The notes beneath the pieces were generated by a model. That model was not told the origin of the DNA and did no database searches. It was given only the letters and a program-made list of their open reading frames with translations. DNA of 6,253 bases from Chitinophaga pinensis (GTDB lineage: Bacteria; Bacteroidota; Bacteroidia; Flavobacteriales_D; Crocinitomicaceae): the NCBI GenBank assembly GCA_945861175.1, contig CAMATR010000119.1, positions 1-6,253 of the forward strand, given 5' to 3'. The first letter of the stretch is position 1; the number at the start of each line of letters is the position of its first letter. A program made the translations under genes and the position numbers. Shown in pieces: positions 1 to 5,349 of this stretch.

Positions 1-441
1 GTTGAAAAACCTACTGGGGAAACGATTTCAAAAAAAGAATTGAAAACAACAGAAATCAAATCGTCTATTGATGTTGCGAATAAGAAAAAAGAACAGAAAG
101 AAAGTCAGGAACAACAAGAAAGTCAGGAACAACAAGAAAGTAAGGAACAAGAAGAGCCATTAATTGAAGAAAAATTAAATTCAAAAAAAGAAACTGTAGC
201 CTCAGAAAAAACAAAAGCCGGCAAGTATTACATTGTAATGGGGGCTTTCAAAAACAAATCCAATGCAGAAAATTTTGTCGCTAAGCTTAATGAGCAAGGT
301 GCTTCAGCAGAAATAACCACTCAAATGGAAAGCTTATATCTAGTGAGTTATGGCTCATATACGAATACAGAGGAGAGAAGAACGAACATTTCTAAAGCCC
401 GGCAGATTTCGCCGCATGCATGGTTAATGATCTTTCCTTAA
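1..441 (+). CDS. SPOR domain protein, 3' fragment (5' end outside window)
   Basis: The frame is open from base 1 to the TAA at 439-441 (146 codons seen), so this is the C-terminal part of a longer protein. A TTG at 40 is in frame, but nothing marks it as the true start. Fragment residues 1-74 are a low-complexity, Lys/Glu/Gln-rich linker with an ESQEQQ repeat. Residues about 75-146 form a SPOR domain: a beta-strand start (KYYIVMGAF), a helix with NAENFVAKLNEQG, then LYLVSYGSY and a last strand ending HAWLMIFP. SPOR domains bind denuded septal peptidoglycan, usually from the periplasm. In Bacteroidota this arrangement of charged linker plus terminal SPOR ending in AWL.. is typical of membrane proteins with N-terminal HU/CCDC81-like domains; that part is not visible here, so the assignment is an inference. 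The gene converges on gap and their stop codons overlap. The SPOR call is solid; the full architecture is not. Confidence 0.85.
   Translation, partial: VEKPTGETISKKELKTTEIKSSIDVANKKKEQKESQEQQESQEQQESKEQEEPLIEEKLNSKKETVASEKTKAGKYYIVMGAFKNKSNAENFVAKLNEQGASAEITTQMESLYLVSYGSYTNTEERRTNISKARQISPHAWLMIFP
100..153 (+). repeat. 18-bp in-frame tandem repeat (ESQEQQ), three copies
   Basis: Units lie at 100-117, 118-135 and 136-153. The first two are identical, and the third differs at two of 18 positions (C to A at 142, C to G at 151), reading ESKEQE. The unit is a whole number of codons, so gain or loss of copies only changes linker length in the SPOR protein. It sits in the charged linker just before the SPOR domain. 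Confidence 0.9.
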
Positions 442-1427
442 ATTTTTGCTACGAGTTCTATTAAACGATTTGAATAGCCTGCTTCATTGTCATACCATCC
501 AACGACTTTAATCATGTTATTTACAACACTCGTTAACTCAGCGTCAAATAAGCAACTATGAGGGTTACCTATCACATCCACGGAAACAATAGGGTCTTCA
601 GTATAAGCCATAATTCCTTTTAAATAAGTTTCAGCCGCTTTTTTCATTGCAGTATTAATTTGCTCAACAGTGGGAGGATTGTTTGCTACAATTGTTAAAT
701 CAGTGAATGAACCATCGGGAACTGGAACCCGAACGCCACAACCACCCATTTTCCCCTCTAGATCTGGGAAAATCTTTGTGATTGCTTTTGCTGCTCCAGT
801 AGAAGTAGGGACAATTGACTCTGCTGCAGCGCGCGCTCTTCTTAAATCTTTATGCGGAGCATCATGCAAACGTTGATCTGAAGTATAACTATGTATTGTT
901 GTTATGTAAGCACTTTCTATCTTGCATAATTCGTGCATTACCATCATCATGGGTGCTGCATTATTTGTGGTGCACGATGCATTAGACAAAATAATATCCG
1001 ATGACTCAATTAGGTGGTCATTCACCCCTAATACAATCGTTTTTATATCTTCTGAGTTCGCTGGCGCTGAAATCACGACCTTTTTTGCCCCACCGATCAA
1101 ATGCTTACTCGCAGTTTCTGATGTTAAAAACAACCCTGTCGATTCAACGACAACTTCAACGCCATATTCTGACCATGGAATTTCTGCAGGGTCGCGGTAT
1201 TGTAAAAATTGTATTTCCTTACCATTCTCGAAAATCAACCGATTACCAATAATTTGAAATTCATACTTCAATTTGCGGTGAACAGAATCATATTTCAGCA
1301 AATGAGCCAGTGTTTTAATATCTGAAACATCATTTACAACAGCTACATCAATTTCTTTTGATTCTAGAGACAATCTCGTAAAATAACGCCCAATTCGCCC
1401 AAATCCGTTTACTCCAATTTTTTTCAT
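438..1427 (-). CDS. gap: Type I glyceraldehyde-3-phosphate dehydrogenase (NAD-type)
   Basis: This cytoplasmic enzyme oxidises and phosphorylates glyceraldehyde 3-phosphate to 1,3-bisphosphoglycerate with NAD+ in glycolysis, and runs in reverse in gluconeogenesis. At 329 aa it is full length for the family. The N-terminal Rossmann fold has NGFGRIGR at residues 7-14 and an Asp at 33 after the second strand, which favours NAD over NADP. The catalytic loop SNASCTTN places the nucleophile at Cys152, and the general base is His179 (TTIHSYTSDQ). Further landmarks are PHKDLRRARAAAESIVP (191-207), STGAAKA (209-215), RVPVPDGS (233-240) and the C-terminal WYDNEAGYSNR (311-321). The loop reads CTTNNAAP where many homologues have CTTNCLAP; I recall the Asn form as normal in Flavobacteriales. 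The ATG at 1427 puts the Rossmann motif at the expected distance and has no clear Shine-Dalgarno. A terminator upstream separates gap from the preceding operon, so it probably has its own promoter. Bacteroidota often carry more than one gap paralog. Confidence 0.97.
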   Translation of the reverse strand: MKKIGVNGFGRIGRYFTRLSLESKEIDVAVVNDVSDIKTLAHLLKYDSVHRKLKYEFQIIGNRLIFENGKEIQFLQYRDPAEIPWSEYGVEVVVESTGLFLTSETASKHLIGGAKKVVISAPANSEDIKTIVLGVNDHLIESSDIILSNASCTTNNAAPMMMVMHELCKIESAYITTIHSYTSDQRLHDAPHKDLRRARAAAESIVPTSTGAAKAITKIFPDLEGKMGGCGVRVPVPDGSFTDLTIVANNPPTVEQINTAMKKAAETYLKGIMAYTEDPIVSVDVIGNPHSCLFDAELTSVVNNMIKVVGWYDNEAGYSNRLIELVAKI

Positions 1428-1450
1428 AATCTGCTATTAAGACGAATTTA

Positions 1451-1482
1451 CTATTTTATCTCTTGTAAAATTTAAAAGCAAA
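1451..1482 (-). promoter_or_regulatory. Candidate promoter for gap (weak)
   Basis: Read on the minus strand, TTTG at 1482-1479 is followed after 20 bases by TAAAATAG at 1458-1451, a partial match to the Bacteroidota pair TTTG / TAnnTTTG. The spacing is near the usual 19-21. Transcription would begin roughly 20 bases before the gap ATG. The -7 match is imperfect. The call rests mainly on position: between a terminator and a gene that needs its own promoter. Confidence 0.3.
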
Positions 1483-1493
1483 CAATACGACAT

Positions 1494-1517
1494 AAAAAAA
1501 CCGGCCTAAGCCGGTTT
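1494..1517 (-). terminator. Rho-independent terminator of the secreted-protein operon
   Basis: A perfect 8-bp inverted repeat (AAACCGGC at 1498-1505 and GCCGGTTT at 1510-1517) encloses a 4-base loop. On the minus strand it is followed by an unbroken T run ending at 1494. It lies 18 bases after the stop codon of the 816-aa gene. On the plus strand the T tract is short and interrupted, so the element works best for minus-strand transcription. It insulates gap from read-through. Confidence 0.9.
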
Positions 1518-1535
1518 AAATTATAAGGAAATTCA

Positions 1536-3986
1536 TCAATGCTTCACTTGAATGAATCCATGTTTTTTAACCTCCTCTCCGCTCTCAAATACGGCACGAA
1601 GAATATAATAGTAAGTTCCCTCATCGACAATTTTACCATCAGCAGTGCCATCCCATTTACCTGCAGCATCAAAGTACTCGTAAATTAAATTACCCCAACG
1701 ATTAAGAATGGCACATTCAAATTCTTTTACTCCTTCATATTCAACAAAAAAGGCTTCATTTCCTGAAAGAGAAGAAAGTACAATAACGTTTGGTGCTACA
1801 ATATCGCAATACATCGGTAAAATAGTAGCCGTATCGATGTGCTCATAACAATAGTTTGAAGCTGTTACAATATATTCTCCTGGTTGTGAAACAGTAATTG
1901 AAGAAGTTGTTTGCCCTCCAGGGCTCCAACTAAAACTGGTTACTGTCGAATTTTCTTTAGCAGCTATAACATAAGTCGATCCAACACAGATAGAAGTATC
2001 TAACACTTGAGTGTAAGCGAAGCCCGGAAAAGTCACAGTAGCTGATAAAGTATCTAAGCATCCATTATCGACAAAATAAATAGTATGGGATGCCCCACCA
2101 ATATCATCAGGTTGAATGAGCGGATTCAAATAACTCGAATCAGGCAACTCTGAATTTGGATTCAAAAATGTTATGTCTGTGTCCGGACTTGACCAGATAC
2201 CTCCCGAGAAAGCTTGAGTGCCTGCTACCTGAAAGTTGTAATCACACACGATTGTATCAGTAAACATTGTAGCCAACGAGCGAACGAACAACGAAACTGT
2301 TGTGTCATATGGACATCCAAAATTATCCACCACATTGTATGTGTAGTAAGTATTTCCCGGTGTATTTGGCTGAATAACAATCAGTGTATCATTTTGAAGT
2401 GAGGTAATCGTTGGATTATCTGTCCAAAAATCTGTCACAACAGTATTTTGATAGCCCTCATTATCTGGATAAAGACTCGCATCAAAATACAAGCCCCATT
2501 GAAAGATGTAACCATCATCAATACCTTGGTTATCTTGAACGGTAATAACCCAATTTCCATTAATAGGGCAACCAATTAAATTATTCAAAGACTGGTCAAA
2601 GTCATAAACGCCTGATGTATCCATAGAAGTAAATCCATAGTCATTTTGAATTGTGTTGCCTAATTCATCACAAATTGCCCCTTGTGTTGCACCACAACTT
2701 GAAAAAGCATAACTCCAAACAGGACTGCCAGGTGCTCCACCATCTAGATTCGTATCATTTCCAAGAAAAGTTCCAATGCCATTACCACACCCACCAGGAA
2801 CCAAGGGGTCCCAACCAAATGGTGTTTGGTTATAGGCATTCATGATGGAAACAGATTGGCCATTCGGGCAGGTAAGCTCAATCTCAAGGTCACCAATATA
2901 AGAGTGTTCAATATCTAAGACTAACTGATTTAAATCACATGGATCTGTGAACGTTGTTGTATCATCAAAACCCGTAATAGCGATACTTGTGGCGTACAGT
3001 GCCCCTGAACCATCTGGTAAAAAAGTTAAGCCAGCGAAGATTCCACCTATCTGAAAATTACCACCGGGAATACTAACACCTACTGTATCTGTTGGTGTTA
3101 CTCCCCCGATAAGTATGGTGTTTTCGCCAAGACATACAGAATCAAGGAAAGGTCCTGTGCCTGCAAAATTTGGTAACTGAGAAACCCTGACTTTACATGT
3201 CATACGCTCAATTAGAGGAAAACCATCTGTAATTCTTAAATCCACGTAATACCCCAATCGATCCGGAGGCTTAAACCAAATTGAATCATTCGAGAATTGC
3301 CCGACACCGCCTATTGTCCAATCATAATAACAATTACCAACATTTTGAGAGTATCCATATCCTGTTACTTCAAAGGCATAAGGGAACGTTGGCGTAGCCA
3401 CAAATAATATTGAATCACCAAAACAAACATCGACATACCCTGTATCTATAGGGTTTAAAACGTTTGCACCAATACCATTTTTATATGCTTGGATGTGGGG
3501 GAAGAAAGGCTGCGGGGGGTCATCACAAGCAGCGTGAGCTAACCATCCTGTTCCTTGGTTAGATGAGTTAGAAATAAAGACTAATGTTAAACATCCGGAG
3601 GGGTTTGCCCAAGAAGCCTGAACAAAGAAACCGGTTGGATTAGTTGCAGAATTGTATGCCCCAATTAGAGGTGAAGATGTATTTGAACCATCATAAATAT
3701 ACAAGGTATCTGAACTATGAATATCAAATTGATAGCCAATGTTTACTGCAAATGCAATTGAAACCTTTGTTCCTTGTGTTAAATCAGGACACATAACTAA
3801 TGTGTCATTGGTATTGGCTGCGTAATTACCAGCACCATCCGTAAAATTCAAAGTAATTGGGTTAATTACCCCGCAATTGATTGGATTAGAAGAACTGTAA
3901 TCAGCATCAGTTAAAGCTAACTGAGCATATACAGAAGAGGAAAGCGCGAAAAGTATAAAAGTAAAAATGGATCTAAAAGTTTTCAT
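1536..3986 (-). CDS. Exported CUB / PKD / P-domain protein with type IX secretion (CHU_C, type B) C-terminus
   Basis: This 816-aa protein is probably exported by Sec and then carried across the outer membrane by the type IX system. Residues 1-21 are a signal peptide ending VYA before Gln22. Residues about 38-154 look like a CUB domain: NYAANTNDTLVMCP, TLYIYDGS, GCLTLVFISN and a final GW.AHAAC. Residues about 163-272 resemble a PKD/Ig-like module. Residues about 330-506 resemble a proprotein-convertase P domain (IEHSYIGDLEIELTCPNG, SGVYDFDQSLNNLIG, NGNWVITVQD, then WGLYFD). A second PKD-like module spans about 660-725 (ICVGSTYVI..SWSPGG..GEYIVTA). Residues 731-816 are the CHU_C domain, with LNRWGNLIYE, WDGTADG and EGTYYYILRA. 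No catalytic domain was recognised, although P domains often follow a subtilisin-like protease. A surface adhesin, matrix or binding role is an inference. It follows the 123-aa secreted protein by 6 bp and ends at a terminator. Confidence 0.85.
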   Translation of the reverse strand: MKTFRSIFTFILFALSSSVYAQLALTDADYSSSNPINCGVINPITLNFTDGAGNYAANTNDTLVMCPDLTQGTKVSIAFAVNIGYQFDIHSSDTLYIYDGSNTSSPLIGAYNSATNPTGFFVQASWANPSGCLTLVFISNSSNQGTGWLAHAACDDPPQPFFPHIQAYKNGIGANVLNPIDTGYVDVCFGDSILFVATPTFPYAFEVTGYGYSQNVGNCYYDWTIGGVGQFSNDSIWFKPPDRLGYYVDLRITDGFPLIERMTCKVRVSQLPNFAGTGPFLDSVCLGENTILIGGVTPTDTVGVSIPGGNFQIGGIFAGLTFLPDGSGALYATSIAITGFDDTTTFTDPCDLNQLVLDIEHSYIGDLEIELTCPNGQSVSIMNAYNQTPFGWDPLVPGGCGNGIGTFLGNDTNLDGGAPGSPVWSYAFSSCGATQGAICDELGNTIQNDYGFTSMDTSGVYDFDQSLNNLIGCPINGNWVITVQDNQGIDDGYIFQWGLYFDASLYPDNEGYQNTVVTDFWTDNPTITSLQNDTLIVIQPNTPGNTYYTYNVVDNFGCPYDTTVSLFVRSLATMFTDTIVCDYNFQVAGTQAFSGGIWSSPDTDITFLNPNSELPDSSYLNPLIQPDDIGGASHTIYFVDNGCLDTLSATVTFPGFAYTQVLDTSICVGSTYVIAAKENSTVTSFSWSPGGQTTSSITVSQPGEYIVTASNYCYEHIDTATILPMYCDIVAPNVIVLSSLSGNEAFFVEYEGVKEFECAILNRWGNLIYEYFDAAGKWDGTADGKIVDEGTYYYILRAVFESGEEVKKHGFIQVKH

Positions 3987-3992
3987 CTTAAA

Positions 3993-4364
3993 TTATTTCG
4001 TGGCGTTAGAATAGTTCAATTTCAAAATATAAAGGGATTGTACAGCCAAAATTTTATCTGAACCATTCAATTCATAATACAATGTTTCGTTTTCTGCAGG
4101 TTTCAGACCGTAGGTTTTCAAACCTGGATTTTTTGACTCATTAATGTAATTCAGATTTCCAGCGATTTTTAATCCTGATTTCTTTTCTGAAAGAACGGTA
4201 ATTAAATTCAATGCATTTTGCTCGCAGTATTCTTCAAATGACATTTTCTTCATATCAATTGATTGTTTCGCTTCGTTTTTAGAAGCCACGGATTGACCGA
4301 ACACCTCTCCTGAAGCGTTAAAAAGAGCAAGAATAATTAAGCTTTTAAGAAAATTAACTTTCAT
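3993..4364 (-). CDS. Small secreted protein of unknown function (123 aa)
   Basis: I do not recognise a family. Residues 1-24 form a signal peptide: Lys near the start, a hydrophobic LIILALF core, then EVFGQ, the cleavage style common in flavobacteria. There is no lipobox Cys. The mature part of about 100 residues is charged, has a single Cys (in EEYCEQNAL, a likely helix), and ends in alternating hydrophobic stretches (TLYYELNGSDKILAVQSLYILKLNYSN) that may be beta strands. There is no second hydrophobic segment, so it should be periplasmic or released. The ATG at 4364 gives a well-formed signal peptide. The stop codon is 6 bp before the ATG of the CUB/P-domain gene, so the two are probably co-transcribed, and the small protein may help or bind the large one (inference). 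The transcript probably begins at the minus-strand promoter near 4447-4454, giving a leader of about 75 bases. Confidence 0.75.
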   Translation of the reverse strand: MKVNFLKSLIILALFNASGEVFGQSVASKNEAKQSIDMKKMSFEEYCEQNALNLITVLSEKKSGLKIAGNLNYINESKNPGLKTYGLKPAENETLYYELNGSDKILAVQSLYILKLNYSNATK

Positions 4365-4446
4365 GGTATTTACAGTTATAGCAATGTAGACTCACCTGTT
4401 CAAAAAAAAGTTGCATATGGGGATAAACTTATTTTTCGACGGCGAC

Positions 4447-4454
4447 CAAAATTA
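4447..4454 (-). promoter_or_regulatory. -7 promoter element for the secreted-protein operon
   Basis: On the minus strand the bases read TAATTTTG, a full match to the Bacteroidota -7 consensus TAnnTTTG. No good TTG element is visible 19-21 bases upstream, so the -33 half is weak or absent. Position supports it: inside the divergent spacer, about 80 bases before the ATG at 4364. An eight-base match with two free positions in AT-rich DNA can occur by chance. Confidence 0.45.
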
Positions 4455-4465
4455 ATAATTAAACT

Positions 4466-4473
4466 TAGTTTTG
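4466..4473 (+). promoter_or_regulatory. -7 promoter element for the transketolase gene
   Basis: TAGTTTTG is a full match to the TAnnTTTG -7 consensus of Bacteroidota, facing the transketolase gene. It would start transcription near 4480, giving a leader of about 20 bases before the ATG at 4503. A clear -33 TTTG at the right distance is lacking. The start codon has no Shine-Dalgarno, as is common in this phylum. Confidence 0.5.
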
Positions 4474-4502
4474 TGACACTTTTTTGAATCAAATCAGCGA
4501 AC

Positions 4503-5345
4503 ATGGAAACAAGAGAATTGTTGCGAACAGCTTCACAAGTTAGAAGAGATATTGTTAGAATGGTAGCAGGTGTGAATTCAGGACATCCCGGAGGATCTTT
4601 AGGTTGCACAGACTTCTTAACACTTTTGTATTTTGATGTTATGAAACATAATTCCTCTGACTTTTCTATGGATGGTGAAGGTGAGGATTTGTTTTTTTTA
4701 TCAAATGGTCATATTTCTCCAGTTTGGTATAGTGTTTTAGCCCGATCAGGTTACTTTCCAATTAAAGATTTAGGAACTTTCAGAAAATTATCTTCTAAAC
4801 TACAAGGGCACCCTTCAACTGATAAAAAATTACCCGGAGTTCGAATGGCCTCTGGATCTTTAGGTCAAGGTCTATCTGTCGGGATTGGAGCTGCGCAAGT
4901 GAAAAAGTTAAATAAAGATGCTTCTTATGTTTACACGCTTCATGGAGACGGTGAATTGCAAGAAGGGCAGATTTGGGAAGCAGCGATGTATGCTGCAGCA
5001 AATAAAGTGGATAATTTAATTGCTACTATCGATTATAATGGACGTCAAATAGACGGAAATGTGGATGATGTGCTATCTCTCGGTAATCTTAATCAAAAAT
5101 GGCAAGCTTTTGGTTGGACGGTTCTTGAGATGGACGGACATAATTTCGAAGAAATGAAAAATACAATGTTAAAAGCACAAAGCCTAAGTGGTCAGGGCAA
5201 ACCTATTGTGATTATTATGACAACAGAAATGGGCCAAGGTGTAGATTACATGATGGGGTCTCATAAATGGCATGGAGTAGCACCAAATGCCGAGCAACTG
5301 GTCAATGCACTTAATCAATTGGAAGAAACGTTAGGAGACTATTGA
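4503..5345 (+). CDS. Transketolase, N-terminal (ThDP-binding) subunit
   Basis: Transketolase moves two-carbon ketol units between sugar phosphates in the pentose phosphate pathway. This 280-aa protein holds only the N-terminal pyrophosphate-binding half; a one-chain transketolase is about 620-670 aa. Landmarks are SGHPGGSLG (26-34) with active-site His28, FFLSNGH (64-70), GHPS with His103, and ASGSLGQGLSVG (116-127). The thiamine diphosphate/Mg motif runs from GDGELQEGQIWEA at 148 to the Asn at 179. SHKWHG (253-258) lies near the end. The pyrimidine-binding and C-terminal domains are missing by design, as in other split transketolases, and must come from a separate subunit gene that is not in this window. 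The ATG at 4503 leaves the usual short lead before the first motif. The reading frame is intact with no sign of decay. The next gene, a VWA protein, starts 4 bp after the stop, which suggests one transcript. Confidence 0.95.
   Translation: METRELLRTASQVRRDIVRMVAGVNSGHPGGSLGCTDFLTLLYFDVMKHNSSDFSMDGEGEDLFFLSNGHISPVWYSVLARSGYFPIKDLGTFRKLSSKLQGHPSTDKKLPGVRMASGSLGQGLSVGIGAAQVKKLNKDASYVYTLHGDGELQEGQIWEAAMYAAANKVDNLIATIDYNGRQIDGNVDDVLSLGNLNQKWQAFGWTVLEMDGHNFEEMKNTMLKAQSLSGQGKPIVIIMTTEMGQGVDYMMGSHKWHGVAPNAEQLVNALNQLEETLGDY
5333..5337 (+). promoter_or_regulatory. Possible ribosome binding site for the VWA gene
   Basis: AGGAG lies inside the last codons of the transketolase gene, with 12 bases between it and the TTG at 5350. 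The spacing is rather long. The frame of the VWA gene has a TAG at 5332-5334, so its start must lie after this point, which supports the TTG choice. Shine-Dalgarno use is generally weak in Bacteroidota, so the match may be chance. Confidence 0.35.
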
Positions 5346-5349
5346 ATCA

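Noticed and set aside
40..42. TTG as the true start of the SPOR protein
   Set aside because: The frame stays open upstream to base 1 with the same Lys/Glu-rich composition, there is no signal peptide or ribosome site, and family relatives are longer. The gene most likely begins outside the window.
922..1257. Plus-strand frame of 111 codons inside gap
   Set aside because: It lies wholly antisense to a well-conserved GAPDH, has no signal, domain or start site, and its residues do not look like a real protein. The same applies to the shorter plus-strand frames at 670-876 and 1001-1252.
2214..2845. Short plus-strand frames at 2214-2402 and 2651-2845
   Set aside because: Both are antisense to the continuous 816-aa gene, are rich in His and Cys from random reading, and have no start context.
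4400..4609. Minus-strand frame of 69 codons across the divergent spacer
   Set aside because: It overlaps the start of transketolase and both candidate promoters, and has no recognisable protein features. It is a shadow of the transketolase N-terminus.
4795..5001. Minus-strand frame of 68 codons
   Set aside because: It is antisense to the most conserved part of transketolase, including the thiamine diphosphate motif.
4503..5345. Transketolase truncated by mutation
   Set aside because: The gene ends just after the N-terminal domain with intact motifs, and its length fits the known split-subunit form. No remnant of the C-terminal half is visible in the following frames.
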